DNA from: Pseudotamlana agarivorans
Lineage (GTDB): Bacteria; Bacteroidota; Bacteroidia; Flavobacteriales; Flavobacteriaceae
DNA length: 64,000 bases
Direction of reading: 5' to 3'
NCBI RefSeq assembly: GCF_018860245.1
Contig: NZ_JAHKPD010000008.1
Location: 253,821 to 317,820 of the forward strand
Shown: positions 1-9,348 of the stretch, in pieces
Layout: each line of letters opens with the position of its first letter
Numbering within the stretch: the stretch's first letter is position 1
Translations under genes and position numbers: made by a program
Notes under the pieces: generated by a model
Database searches by the model: none
Seen by the model: only the letters and a program-made list of their open reading frames with translations
Told to the model about the DNA's origin: nothing

Positions 1-664
1 TTTCGATGTTGTCTATAGCGATGTCTTCTTCGCTATTGTCAGTGCGAATTTCTATTGTAATAATTAATTTGTCGCCTGTTCCAGATATTTTGTTAGATGT
101 AAAAGTTGAGAACGTTGGTGTTATTCGTGTTCCATCACCTGTCCCGTTACTATTTGTGTCGATTGCTAAATATCCTTCGCTTGAATTGGTCGCATCCCAA
201 CGAATATCTAACAATTGTGATGTAGCATTAGTTGGAGTCGGCCCAGCTGTGCTGTAAATGTCATACTTAAAAAAAATATAGTCATCCTCCTCCCAAGAGG
301 TGCCATTATCGTCTTCTGCTAAATCTACTTTAAATTGTAGGTTATTAAATCCTGCAATGTCAATGTCGGTAATGTTTATAGTCGCAAAGAAGTTTGTGTT
401 AAAACCAGAAAAGTAACGAAAGTCTTGAGCTCCAAAAAAATAACCTGTTTGATTGTTGTACTGCATGTCTGAAGAAATCGTACTACCGTTGGTTCTTATA
501 AAATAGTCTTTCTCGTCTTTACCTGTTATAATTTGTTCCATAGGGTCAGTCGTATAACCAAGAGGACTGACCGTTTCAAAGTCCAAAATATAAATCTGTT
601 GCGACTGCCCAAAGCAAAGACTAACAGCAAAGAAAAAAAACAGGGAGAGGGTAAAGTTTTTCAT
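1..664 (-). CDS. Secreted protein, C-terminus beyond window edge
   Basis: The reading frame opens at the ATG ending at 664 and stays open to the window edge, giving 221 N-terminal residues. Residues 1-20 form a clear signal peptide (Met-Lys start, Phe-rich core, cleavage after CFGQ). The mature part begins QIYILDFET and is rich in Asn, Thr and Asp, as in extracellular beta-sandwich proteins of Flavobacteriia. I do not recognise a family. The next gene upstream on the same strand also encodes a secreted protein with a T9SS-type tail, so this may be another exported surface protein, but its own C-terminus is not visible. Function unknown. Confidence 0.75.
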   Translation of the reverse strand, partial: MKNFTLSLFFFFAVSLCFGQSQQIYILDFETVSPLGYTTDPMEQIITGKDEKDYFIRTNGSTISSDMQYNNQTGYFFGAQDFRYFSGFNTNFFATINITDIDIAGFNNLQFKVDLAEDDNGTSWEEDDYIFFKYDIYSTAGPTPTNATSQLLDIRWDATNSSEGYLAIDTNSNGTGDGTRITPTFSTFTSNKISGTGDKLIITIEIRTDNSEEDIAIDNIE

Positions 665-848
665 GGTTAATTATTTTAAAGGCCTTGGTGTAAATTTAAG
701 ATTGTATAGCAAAAATAGAGAAGACTCCAAGGGCGTTGTAGATCAATGTTATTGATTTATAAAAAAATACGAAGAAAATATTTATTCTTTAGTTAGAAGT
801 TGGTAGCTAAATTTAACAATGAAAAATGAATATTTACAGGTGAAAAAT

Positions 849-950
849 TCACACATGAACCAATTAATCATTAGTCAAAAAAATAATAAATGACCTAGTC
901 GTGGTCATGATTTTGAGTATCACAGCCAACAATTACAGGATTAAACGAAT
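849..950. repeat. Dispersed intergenic repeat, copy A
   Basis: About 100 bp that can be aligned by eye with 4117-4220. Both contain ATTAATCA, TAGTCAA, AATAAT, CCTAG, TTCATGA or GTCATGA, ATTACA and GGTTAAAC or GGATTAAAC in the same order and orientation, at roughly 70-75% identity. No reading frame runs through either copy. It lies just downstream of the T9SS-tailed gene. Confidence 0.55.
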
Positions 951-957
951 ATACCCT

Positions 958-3333
958 TTACCGCTTCCCTTTTTTAGTAATCACTTCCCCGCTATCTAAT
1001 TCAATTTGAGCAATAAAAATAGAGCTTAATTTGGGAAGTTTGTAGGTTTTAGATTTACCACCTCCTTGTAAATGGTATAAGTTTTGTCCTAAGATATTGA
1101 AAATGTCAATCGAGTTAATCGCGTATTGTGAGGATATAAATTGTATGGTATTATTATCTAATGCCATAATTTGTACCGTCCTTTCACTATCGATTTGTGT
1201 TGCCGAAAGTGTTTTGTCAAAAACAACTTCAAAACGCTCGTTAAATTCGCCAATTTCTGAAGTGAAAGTGTAGGCGGCATCAGATAAATTATGAATCGTG
1301 TTTAGTAAATGATCTTTTAAATAGACCTTGTTTTTAGAAAGGAAATCACCTTGAAAATGATCTAGTTCTAATTTATAAATTGTAGAAGCGTCAACATTAG
1401 TGCTATACCCCAGTTTAATGATTTCATTTTCATGAATACCATTCACGCTTTTACCTTGAATCACGTATTTTTTATTGTTTGTGTCTATTGAAGAATATAA
1501 AAAGGCACTAAAATCCTGATTAACAATTCTCGTGGCATCATAAGATAAGCCGTCGTCGTAGGAAGTTGCTCCCTCAACATAGGCTATTAAAATCTGACTA
1601 AAAATTCCTTGGTTTGTGGTGAGGTTAAGCCACAGTTTGTTTTCTAATTCATTTGCTATTTTCTTGTTCTCTAAATTTTTTAAAAATTGGGCATTACTCG
1701 ATGCATCGGCCATGCGCATCGCGTTTGTAAAAGTCACCGTGCCATTGGTTAATCCTGGTATAAAAAAGCCTTGACCCGATGGTATGTATTTGTTTGGAAT
1801 GATGCCACTTGCGCCAGCGGCTCCTCCCGAGCCTATGGTAAAGGTGGCATAATCATTTTGATGAAAATTGGACTGCTCATTCCCCGCATGTGAATCGTGA
1901 TGTGCCGTGGTATGAGACCAAAAATAAGCAGCGCCATCAATAACAGTGGCATTGGCTTGTTGGAAGGCCACAAAGTCGATTGCCGAGGGGTAGGGGTTTC
2001 CTATGAAATTCCAAGGAATACCGGTATTACTCGAATTTTTAGAAATACTGGCTAATATATCTCCTGTGTTAAATGCGCCTTCAAAAGTGACTTCGTGTGT
2101 GCTTGGGTAGGTTAATATTTTGCTCGACATACAAGCATATCCTGTTCCAGGTGTCATGCTGTGATCTCCAGAAACAATTTGCCAATCGTTTCCATCGTCG
2201 TCGATATCATCCCCGTTGGTGTCAATAAAATTTTCAGCTTTAAATAAATAGGTTTTGTCATTATCTACATCGGGGAAGGCGTGGTCTATAATTTCAGCAT
2301 TTACTGGAGAACTCCAATAGGTGTAGTGGTACCATTCATTTTTTATAGGCGTTACTTTATTAACTTGAGAAACCCCTGGAGTATTAACTATAAATGTTCC
2401 ATTTTTATTATTCTGAACAAAATTCGCTTGTGTTTCAACAATTATGTTGCCGTTTACAATCACATCGTTTTCAATTTCTACGAAGGTGTTATTTTCAACC
2501 GTAAATGAGGTTCCAGCTCCAACAGTTAATTTACAGGCTTTAAAACTCCCTAAGCTTGTGTTGTAATCTGCTAATATTTGAACTTCTGTGGTTAAATCTG
2601 GCGTTCCGCTCCACCCTGAATGATCGTAAACAACGGATGTTACACAGGGTGTTGGTGTGGTACAGGTGTAAGTACATGCCGTTAAAGTTATTGTTCCGTT
2701 GGTTCGTGTCCAATTGGTGGTTTGTATCACATCGGCTAAAATCAAGGATTTATTATTTGTTGTGGTGCAGTTGTAAGAACCGTTTTCAAAATTACCCATA
2801 TTCATGGCGTTAACACCATTGGTTAATCCGGCAGGTACGCCACTTCTATTGGCCGTTACGTTAGCATCGGTATCGGCCCAGCCCAAAGTGTTTCCAAAAT
2901 GTATGGCATATAAAAAAGTTGGAGTTTGTTCGCTGCCTTGAAAAGCAGATATTTCATCGCCAGAGGTTTCATTTAGAGCAAACCCGAGTTCCGATTCTAT
3001 CGCGTTTCCAACCGTCGCAGAAAAAGTGTTTGTGGTAATGTGGCCGGTATCTGCAATGGATATCGCTGTGCCGCAAGGTAAGTCGGTGGTAGCTGTCCAT
3101 GTTACAGTGCCTTCGCCAATGGTAGAAAATTTGCCGCCCGTGGGGAGCCAGTTTTTATCGGTAAAATGAATGGCTGTTCCGCTTAAAACATCGGTTAATA
3201 AAACGAATGAAAATTGATCTGGATTTACCGAAATGACACCTGTGATTGCAATGTCGCCTTCGGTTAAGGTGGTTTGAGAAAAGCCTAAATTAAATATAAT
3301 GAGGCATAGGCTTAGTAAAGTGGTTTTCTTCAA
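958..3333 (-). CDS. Large secreted protein with T9SS type A sorting domain
   Basis: A 791-residue exported protein. Residues 1-19 are a signal peptide ending LGFSQ. The middle is Asn/Thr/Gly-rich with no catalytic motif that I recognise. The last ~70 residues look like the type A C-terminal sorting domain of the type IX secretion system: IDIFNILGQNLYHLQ, then YKLPKLSSIFIAQIEL, then a basic end (TKKGKR). In the family this tail directs transport across the outer membrane and surface attachment or release. The N-terminal part (GDIAITGVISVNPDQFSF, AIHFTDKNW) resembles N-terminal modules of other flavobacterial surface proteins of unknown role. It is divergent from recX. Substrate unknown. Confidence 0.8.
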   Translation of the reverse strand: MKKTTLLSLCLIIFNLGFSQTTLTEGDIAITGVISVNPDQFSFVLLTDVLSGTAIHFTDKNWLPTGGKFSTIGEGTVTWTATTDLPCGTAISIADTGHITTNTFSATVGNAIESELGFALNETSGDEISAFQGSEQTPTFLYAIHFGNTLGWADTDANVTANRSGVPAGLTNGVNAMNMGNFENGSYNCTTTNNKSLILADVIQTTNWTRTNGTITLTACTYTCTTPTPCVTSVVYDHSGWSGTPDLTTEVQILADYNTSLGSFKACKLTVGAGTSFTVENNTFVEIENDVIVNGNIIVETQANFVQNNKNGTFIVNTPGVSQVNKVTPIKNEWYHYTYWSSPVNAEIIDHAFPDVDNDKTYLFKAENFIDTNGDDIDDDGNDWQIVSGDHSMTPGTGYACMSSKILTYPSTHEVTFEGAFNTGDILASISKNSSNTGIPWNFIGNPYPSAIDFVAFQQANATVIDGAAYFWSHTTAHHDSHAGNEQSNFHQNDYATFTIGSGGAAGASGIIPNKYIPSGQGFFIPGLTNGTVTFTNAMRMADASSNAQFLKNLENKKIANELENKLWLNLTTNQGIFSQILIAYVEGATSYDDGLSYDATRIVNQDFSAFLYSSIDTNNKKYVIQGKSVNGIHENEIIKLGYSTNVDASTIYKLELDHFQGDFLSKNKVYLKDHLLNTIHNLSDAAYTFTSEIGEFNERFEVVFDKTLSATQIDSERTVQIMALDNNTIQFISSQYAINSIDIFNILGQNLYHLQGGGKSKTYKLPKLSSIFIAQIELDSGEVITKKGKR

Positions 3334-3396
3334 AGGTTTGTTTTTGGTGTCTTTTGCGAGAGAAACTAAAACGTGTTTTTAAATATTTTTATACAA

Positions 3397-3423
3397 TTGT
3401 TAATTTAATCCTTGTTATTTTTG
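3397..3423 (+). promoter_or_regulatory. Bacteroidota-type promoter for recX
   Basis: TTG at 3397-3399 and TATTTTTG (exact TAnnTTTG) at 3416-3423, spacing 16 bp. The -7 box ends only 8 bp before the recX ATG, so the mRNA should be almost leaderless. Confidence 0.5.
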
Positions 3424-3431
3424 GCGCCGCT

Positions 3432-3905
3432 ATGCTATCTAAAAAAACATACACGGTACAAGAAGCTACAAAAAAAATGGAGCATTATTGTGCGTATCAA
3501 GAACGTTGCCATCAAGAAGTCAGGAAAAAGTTGGTGTCTATGTTCATGATACCCGAAGCTATCGATGTCATTATAGTCCATCTTTTAGATGAAAATTATC
3601 TTAATGAAGAACGTTTTGCCAAAGCCTTTGTTCGGGGAAAATTCCGAATAAAGCACTGGGGTAAGCGGCGGTTAACTTCAGAATTAAAACAGAGGGACAT
3701 TTCAAAATTCAACATCACTCAGGCATTAGCTGAAATTGATGATGATGAATACATCAAGGTGCTCACCGATTTGTCTGAAAAACGTGCGAATTTAATAAAA
3801 GAAGGTAATACCTACAAGAAACGTAAGAAATTTATTGATTATTTTTTATATCGCGGTTGGGAATCACATCTTGTTTATGAAAAAGCTCACGAGTTTATTA
3901 CTTAG
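3432..3905 (+). CDS. recX: RecX family regulatory protein
   Basis: A 157-residue protein of typical RecX length, built from short helical repeats. Recognisable segments are YTVQEATKKMEHYCAYQERC at the start, LLDENYLNEERFAKAFVRGK with FRIKHWGKRRL in the middle, and a C-terminal KKFIDYFLYRGW. RecX binds RecA filaments and modulates recombination and the SOS response. I chose the ATG at 3432. An upstream in-frame TTG at 3354 would add 26 hydrophobic residues atypical of RecX, and a promoter-like TAnnTTTG box lies inside that extension. It is transcribed alone, divergent from the secreted-protein gene. recA is not in this window. Confidence 0.88.
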   Translation: MLSKKTYTVQEATKKMEHYCAYQERCHQEVRKKLVSMFMIPEAIDVIIVHLLDENYLNEERFAKAFVRGKFRIKHWGKRRLTSELKQRDISKFNITQALAEIDDDEYIKVLTDLSEKRANLIKEGNTYKKRKKFIDYFLYRGWESHLVYEKAHEFIT

Positions 3906-4032
3906 GTTTTGAGCTTTAGGACGGGTGACGGATGTTTCAAGCTTCAAGTTGAGTTATCGTTCCTGCCGAAAGAAAGTGTCTTTATTAATTCAAGTCGCAG
4001 GGTTAAGTTAAAAGTGATAAATTTGCCCTATC

Positions 4033-4064
4033 GTCAAGAGTCAAGAGTCAAGAGTCAAGAGTCA
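4033..4064. repeat. Short tandem repeat, unit GTCAAGA
   Basis: Four perfect head-to-tail copies of GTCAAGA starting at 4033, then a partial GTCA. It lies in the 347-bp gap between the convergent recX and dgt genes, where no convincing gene is present. Confidence 0.8.
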
Positions 4065-4116
4065 TCCGACTTCGGTCAAACTTTTCAGTTCACCAATTAA
4101 AAATTAAAAGTTCAAA

Positions 4117-4220
4117 TCCACACGTAACACCATTAATCAATAGTCAATAAAAAATAATCAATTCCTAGAGGGGTTCATGAATTTCAGAGGTATAGCTAGC
4201 CGATTACACGGTTAAACCAA
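4117..4220. repeat. Dispersed intergenic repeat, copy B
   Basis: Second copy of the ~100-bp repeat described at 849-950, in the same orientation, in the gap after recX and before the end of dgt. The rest of this gap (3906-4252) holds a GTCAAGA tandem repeat and nothing else that I can support. Confidence 0.55.
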
Positions 4221-4252
4221 TAAACGATTCAACAATGTCAATAATCAATCCC

Positions 4253-5593
4253 CTAAAACCCCAGTCCCTTAATCTTCTTATAATCCAAAATGGCTTTACT
4301 GTCCGATAAAAGTGATACATAATGACAAACACTAAGTAGGCGCGTGTAAAGGTCCTTATCGTTTGTTTTTAAAGTGTCTGGCAATCCTTTTAAAATAAGG
4401 GTGTCATAATTTGAAGCGGTATTGTTATAGCTGTTATTTACTGCTGAGGTATACGTACTTAAAAGCGTATTAATAACCCCGTAGCCAACAATTTCTTTGT
4501 CGATAACTTCTGTAGACTGATATACCTTGTCAATACTAATTTTTATAACATCTTTAATTTGAGCCTCGTAGGCACTTTTATCCAGTAGGGCACAATCAAA
4601 ATCTCCACTTAATATGGCTTCTTCGTTAGCCATGAATATATCAACAGCCTCGTTTATTAAGGTGCCAATGGCTAAAGCTCGTAAATAACCAATGCGATCT
4701 TTTTGAGTTTCGAGTGCGTAGTAATGTTCTGGAATGATGTTTTTTCTAATAATTTTAGATAAATATTCCAGTGCATATTCTTCTTGAATTAACCCTAAAT
4801 TGATGCCGTCTTCAAAATCGATGATGGTATAACAAATATCATCGGCGGCTTCAACTAAAAAGGTGAGAGGGTGCCTTGAGTAGCTCAGGCCCTTATCGGT
4901 ACGTTTTAGTAAACCAAGTTCTTGTGCAACATCTTCAAAGTTTTCTATTTCAGATTGAAAAACACCATATTTTTTATCAGCAATGTGTTTTGTTGGTTTT
5001 TTTGGTAGCGATTCTTTAGGGTATTTAGTGAATGCGCCAAGGGTGGCGTAACTTAAACGAATGCCTCCTGGGCGTCCAGCTCTGCTTTCGGTTAAAATTT
5101 TAAATCCGTTAGCATTGCCTTCAAAATCACATAAATCTTGATATTGTTTGGGTGTTAACTGGGCTTTATAGCCTTTGCCTTCACCGTTGATAAAGAATTC
5201 ACCAATGGCTTTTTCACCGGAATGGCCAAATGGCGGATTTCCAATATCGTGTGCTAAGGCTGCAGCGGCGACAATAGCTCCAAAATCATTAGGATGATAG
5301 CCGTGAATGTTTTTTAAATGCGGGTGTTTTTCTAACAGTTTGTGACCAACGCTACGTCCCAAGGAGCGGCCCACCACACTTACTTCTAAACTGTGGGTTA
5401 GGCGTGTGTGTACAAAATCGGTGTTAGATAAAGGAATCACCTGGGTTTTATCTTGAAGACTTCTAAATTCTGAAGAAAATATAATACGATCGTAATCGAC
5501 TTCAAAGCCTATCCTGTTCTCGTCTTGTTCTTTTCTAATACGTTTATTGGTGTCGCCAAAGCGTTTTAAGGATAGTAGTTGTTCCCAGTTCAT
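4253..5593 (-). CDS. dgt: Deoxyguanosinetriphosphate triphosphohydrolase (HD domain)
   Basis: A 446-residue HD-superfamily enzyme of the dGTPase family, which cleaves dGTP to deoxyguanosine and tripolyphosphate and so balances dNTP pools. Metal-binding HD-domain residues are visible: H67 in RLTHSLEV and H115-D116 in ALAHDIGNPPFGHSGE. The N-terminal DYDRIIFSSEFRSLQDKTQV is characteristic of the family, and EAADDICYTIIDFEDG supplies a later conserved acidic patch. Length agrees with long dGTPases. The start at 5593 gives the usual MNWEQLLS N-terminus. It converges on recX and is apparently monocistronic. Confidence 0.93.
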   Translation of the reverse strand: MNWEQLLSLKRFGDTNKRIRKEQDENRIGFEVDYDRIIFSSEFRSLQDKTQVIPLSNTDFVHTRLTHSLEVSVVGRSLGRSVGHKLLEKHPHLKNIHGYHPNDFGAIVAAAALAHDIGNPPFGHSGEKAIGEFFINGEGKGYKAQLTPKQYQDLCDFEGNANGFKILTESRAGRPGGIRLSYATLGAFTKYPKESLPKKPTKHIADKKYGVFQSEIENFEDVAQELGLLKRTDKGLSYSRHPLTFLVEAADDICYTIIDFEDGINLGLIQEEYALEYLSKIIRKNIIPEHYYALETQKDRIGYLRALAIGTLINEAVDIFMANEEAILSGDFDCALLDKSAYEAQIKDVIKISIDKVYQSTEVIDKEIVGYGVINTLLSTYTSAVNNSYNNTASNYDTLILKGLPDTLKTNDKDLYTRLLSVCHYVSLLSDSKAILDYKKIKGLGF

Positions 5594-5695
5594 CGATATC
5601 TGTTAAAAGTGAGGGCAAGATACTTATTTTCATTAAAAAAATGAGCTTGTAAATGTGTTCTTCAAACTTAAACTAAAATAAGGCCTTAACATTAG

Positions 5696-5764
5696 GGTAA
5701 CATTTTAATCATAAACGATTAATCATTTGGTAACATGGAACTTCAAGTTGTGTCGTTACTTTGC
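5696..5764 (+). promoter_or_regulatory. Putative operator and promoter, small receptor-domain gene
   Basis: GGTAACA occurs at 5696 and again at 5729, exactly 33 bp (three 11-bp steps) apart, with TTAATCAT copies between. The second GGTAAC lies 30 bp before CTTTGC (5759-5764), part of a near-consensus -7 box (TTACTTTG). The same TTAATCAT, TGGTAACA and CTTTGC arrangement with the same 30-bp spacing occurs before the next gene. Confidence 0.55.
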
Positions 5765-5786
5765 AAAATATTATCAGACAGAAATA

Positions 5787-6173
5787 ATGAAACAATATAT
5801 TTATATTTTTATGTTTTTTTTCACTGCTTTTGGGATTGCTCAAAACGCAGGTTCTATAAGTGGTAACTTATTAGATTTAGAAGCCGAGAACGCTCCCTTG
5901 TTATATGCTAAGGTTCTAGTAAAGGAAACAGGAACTGAGGTGTTATCGGATGAGCAAGGTTTTTTTAAATTCGATAACCTAAAGGAAGGAACGTACACAT
6001 TGGTTTATAGTTTTATTGGTTATGAAACGAAAACATCTGAAGTGCAAGTAGAAGCTTCAAAAAATGAAGTTTTAGAATTGTATTTAGGTGCGAGCACGAT
6101 TTCATTAGATGATTTAGCTTCGGTATATGCAAGTGCTGATAATAATGAAACAGCAGTGGTTAGCAACAAGTAA
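5787..6173 (+). CDS. Stand-alone carboxypeptidase-regulatory-like secreted protein
   Basis: A 128-residue protein consisting of a signal peptide (MKQYIYIFMFFFTAFGIAQ) and one carboxypeptidase-regulatory-like beta-sandwich. It closely resembles the N-terminus of the receptor encoded next: both have GTYTL-YSF-GYET, SD--G---FDN and a final S(L)DD/EL stretch after the same spacing. Here the frame stops where the receptor would enter its plug domain. I start at the ATG at 5787, which follows the promoter and begins the signal peptide; an upstream in-frame start at 5727 precedes the likely transcription start. It has its own terminator. Role unknown: it could be a truncated paralogue or a periplasmic partner of the receptor. 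Confidence 0.7.
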   Translation: MKQYIYIFMFFFTAFGIAQNAGSISGNLLDLEAENAPLLYAKVLVKETGTEVLSDEQGFFKFDNLKEGTYTLVYSFIGYETKTSEVQVEASKNEVLELYLGASTISLDDLASVYASADNNETAVVSNK

Positions 6174-6228
6174 ATTAGATTGAGGGAAAAATCTAACTTA
6201 GTATAAACTTCTTTAGATGACATATATT

Positions 6229-6267
6229 AAAAGCTGCTTTCGGTTTAACGAAAGCAGCTTTTTTTTT
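6229..6267 (+). terminator. Intrinsic terminator
   Basis: Perfect 13-bp stem AAAGCTGCTTTCG / CGAAAGCAGCTTT with a 6-nt loop, followed by a T run. It ends the small secreted-protein transcript before the receptor gene. Confidence 0.9.
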
Positions 6268-6371
6268 GTGATTATTTTTTTCAAATTATTTTCAATGTTA
6301 AATTAATGTAACCAATAATGCTTGGTTTTTCATTTTGAGATAACGGTATCATAACACTTTTGTTACCGTTC

Positions 6372-6418
6372 TTTAATCATGTGGTAACACTAGAATTAAA
6401 GTCCTATGGTTTCTTTGC
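6372..6418 (+). promoter_or_regulatory. Putative operator and promoter of TonB-dependent receptor
   Basis: TTTAATCAT and GGTAACA (GGTAAC at 6383), then CTTTGC at 6413, exactly 30 bp later as in the preceding gene. An inverted GTTACC lies at 6362-6367. This suggests co-regulation of the two genes. Confidence 0.5.
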
Positions 6419-6429
6419 AGCGTGAAATT

Positions 6430-9204
6430 ATGACAAAAACAATGAAAAAATTAATAGTATTATTTACAATCATGACATCGGCATTTGCATTTGCGCAAAA
6501 CACCGGTTCGGTTAAAGGCAAATTAACCGATAAAGAATACAACAACGAACCGCTTGCATTCGCTAACGTATTAATTAAGGGCACTACAATAGGAACGACT
6601 TCAGATTTTGATGGACTTTATTACTTCGATAACATGGAGCCAGGAACCTATACTTTACTGTATAGTTTTGTTGGATACGAAACGCAACAAATTGAAGTAA
6701 CTATTACAAGTGGTAAAACTGAAGAAATTAATGTGGCAATGAATGCTAGCGCCGCATCTTTAGATGAGGTTGTTATTACAACCACTACAAAACGAGAAAG
6801 TGAATCGGCTTTATTGCTGGAGCAGAAGAAAGCGGTTGTTATTAAAGAAAGTATTGGAGCAGAACGACTATCTAAAATTGGGGTGTCTGATGCTGCTGCG
6901 GCAACAACTAAAATCTCTGGAGTTACACAAAGTGAAGGTTCTGGTGAGATTTACATTAGAGGTTTAGGAGATCGTTATTTATCAACCACTATGAATGGCC
7001 TGCCAATTCCATCTGATGATGTTAATAATAAAAATATCAACTTAGATTTGTTTTCTACAAATGTTATCGAAAATGTAGGGATTAGTAAAACTTACGATAC
7101 TTCAAGTTATGCCGATCAAACTTCTGGAAATATTGATGTAAATTCGAAGGAATATTCTAAAAAAACAATATCTGCACGTTTTCGTTCTAGTTATAATACG
7201 AATGTATTAGGATTAGATGGTAACTTTAAAAGAAGTGTAGCTTCAGACGATGTTAAATTTGGTTTCCATACTAAACAGTATGCTACAGTTGATTTAATTA
7301 CAAAGCAAGGTTGGGATCCTCTAGTTCAAGATAACACTAATAATTATAGTTTTAGATTGGGTGGCGGTACTAAAGTTAATGTCTTCGGAAAAGCATTATC
7401 ATTCTTTGCTGGTGGTTCTCACTCAAAAGCTTACGAATATCAAAGTGGAATTTTTAAAACATATAGATCTAATGTACTAGATAATAGTTTTAATGATGTT
7501 GAAAACTTTACGACTAGAACAAATTCAACAGGATATTTAAATATTGGATTGAAACTTAACAACGATCACCGTATAAAAGTAACCAGTTTAGCGGTTAATA
7601 AAAGTTCAGATAATGTTTACGAACAAGGTAGAAACGGAGAAGGCTATGTGTTCGATCAAGATCCTAAGGAAAAGCAGGCTTTTGTAAGAGATCAAAACTT
7701 TAAACAAACCATTTTACTTGTAAATCAACTTCACGGTACTCATAAAATTAGTGAAACTAATAAATTAGAATGGGCAGGAGGTTATAACTATGTACTTGCA
7801 GAAGAGCCAAACAGAGTTAGAAATGAAGCTAATATTTATAGTCCTGAAACCGATAATGTGAGTACAGATTATGTGCAATATGCACACGTTGGTGATTTTC
7901 AACAGCGAAAATCAAGTCAGAAAATTGAAGATACTGAGTATAATGCGTATTTAAAGGATCAAATCGCTTTTGGTAAATTAGATGAAGATGACAGCCGTGG
8001 GTATAAATTAAATTTAGGCGCCAATTTTAGAAGAAAGGAACGTGTTTTTAGTTCAAAGTTTGTAGGTGTAAGAGCGCGTGGTTTTCAGGTGCCAACAATA
8101 GATGATTTTTCTCAAACGTTTACTGATGCGAATTTTCAAAACGGACTTGTGCTAAGGGATAGTGATCCGGATAGATATGATGCAGATTTAACGGTGTTAG
8201 CTGGATATGCTAATGTGGATTTTGGATTGAATAAAAAGTTTTCTGGAAACCTTGGTGTACGTTATGAAAGAGATGAAATTAATGTGCTATGGGATGTAGC
8301 AAACTATGTGGGTCGTGTTGGTTCTGTAAAAAAGGATTACAACAGCATTTACCCAAGTGCAAACTTAAAATATGAGTTAAGCGATAAAAACTTTTTACGT
8401 TTTGCGAGTAGTTTAACGCAAACATTACCAGAGTTTAAAGAATTGTCTCCTTTCGAGTATGTGTCGCCTACAGGTCGTGTAACACGTGGTGATCCTAATT
8501 TAGAAAAATCTGAAGTTTTTAATGCAGATTTAAAATGGGAGTTCTTTCCAAAATCTGGAGAGGTGCTTTCTGCAACAGCATTCTATAAGAATATTAAAAA
8601 CCCAATCAATTTAGCATTAACTCGTGGTTCGGCAGGGATCTTCCAATTTTCGAACACAGGAGAAAAAGCTGATGTTTTAGGTTTTGAAATTGAAACGCGT
8701 TTAAATTTAATTGAAAATGACGAAGATGAAGCGATTCTAAATTTCAATACGAACATTACTAAAATGTGGTTCAATCAAGATTTATTTGAAAACTATCAAT
8801 ATAAAGATGTTACTGAAACTGGTTTACAAGGTGCTTCAGATTTAATCTTAAATGGTTCTTTAAGTTTCAATAGTTTAACTGAAAGAGAATTTATCGCTAC
8901 CGTTACGGGAAATTATTCTTCAGATAAAATATTTGCCTTAGGAGCGCCTGAAGATTTTAATAATAGTGATGTACTATATAATGATGAAATTATTGAAAAA
9001 GGCTTTTTTACTTTAGATTTAGTAATGACCAAAGAACTTACCGAAAACTTACAATTAAAGTTTGTTGGTAGAAACTTATTAAATCCTAAAATAGAGCAAA
9101 CTCAAAAAGTGAGAAACTTAGCTACTGGCATTGAAACAAACGAAGTAGTAAGCTCGTATAGAAATGGTAGTTTATTAAGTTTAAGTTTAGCACTTACTTT
9201 CTAA
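6430..9204 (+). CDS. TonB-dependent outer-membrane receptor
   Basis: About 924 residues from the ATG at 6430 (MTKTMKKL; MKKL at 6442 is also possible). Order of parts: signal peptide ending AFAFAQ; carboxypeptidase-regulatory-like domain (~25-110); plug domain with SEGSGEIYIRGLGDRYL and TTMNGLPIPS; then a 22-strand-type barrel ending in aromatic SLSLALTF. Such receptors import a bound ligand using TonB-ExbBD energy; an ExbBD operon lies at 22.8-25.1 kb. There is no SusD-like gene, so this is not a standard polysaccharide locus. The adjacent beta-helix lipoprotein may act as a surface ligand-binding partner (inference). Ligand unknown. Confidence 0.9.
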   Translation: MTKTMKKLIVLFTIMTSAFAFAQNTGSVKGKLTDKEYNNEPLAFANVLIKGTTIGTTSDFDGLYYFDNMEPGTYTLLYSFVGYETQQIEVTITSGKTEEINVAMNASAASLDEVVITTTTKRESESALLLEQKKAVVIKESIGAERLSKIGVSDAAAATTKISGVTQSEGSGEIYIRGLGDRYLSTTMNGLPIPSDDVNNKNINLDLFSTNVIENVGISKTYDTSSYADQTSGNIDVNSKEYSKKTISARFRSSYNTNVLGLDGNFKRSVASDDVKFGFHTKQYATVDLITKQGWDPLVQDNTNNYSFRLGGGTKVNVFGKALSFFAGGSHSKAYEYQSGIFKTYRSNVLDNSFNDVENFTTRTNSTGYLNIGLKLNNDHRIKVTSLAVNKSSDNVYEQGRNGEGYVFDQDPKEKQAFVRDQNFKQTILLVNQLHGTHKISETNKLEWAGGYNYVLAEEPNRVRNEANIYSPETDNVSTDYVQYAHVGDFQQRKSSQKIEDTEYNAYLKDQIAFGKLDEDDSRGYKLNLGANFRRKERVFSSKFVGVRARGFQVPTIDDFSQTFTDANFQNGLVLRDSDPDRYDADLTVLAGYANVDFGLNKKFSGNLGVRYERDEINVLWDVANYVGRVGSVKKDYNSIYPSANLKYELSDKNFLRFASSLTQTLPEFKELSPFEYVSPTGRVTRGDPNLEKSEVFNADLKWEFFPKSGEVLSATAFYKNIKNPINLALTRGSAGIFQFSNTGEKADVLGFEIETRLNLIENDEDEAILNFNTNITKMWFNQDLFENYQYKDVTETGLQGASDLILNGSLSFNSLTEREFIATVTGNYSSDKIFALGAPEDFNNSDVLYNDEIIEKGFFTLDLVMTKELTENLQLKFVGRNLLNPKIEQTQKVRNLATGIETNEVVSSYRNGSLLSLSLALTF

Positions 9205-9232
9205 GGTATTCAAAAACATAAATGATGTACTA

Positions 9233-9262
9233 AACCCTAAGATTTTTTCTTAGGGTTTTTTT
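9233..9262 (+). terminator. Intrinsic terminator
   Basis: Stem ACCCTAAGA / TCTTAGGGT with a T loop and a 3' T run, just after the receptor gene. Confidence 0.88.
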
Positions 9263-9348
9263 ATTGATTGGGCATTAGTTAATTAGATTCTAGTGACTTG
9301 TGGTTTGTAATATACAAGTTAACCTTTAGATAACAAAAGCGGTGTTTT

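Noticed and set aside
3909-4100. 63-residue plus-strand frame after recX
   Set aside because: Its second half is the GTCAAGA tandem repeat, with no family resemblance and no promoter or ribosome-binding site.
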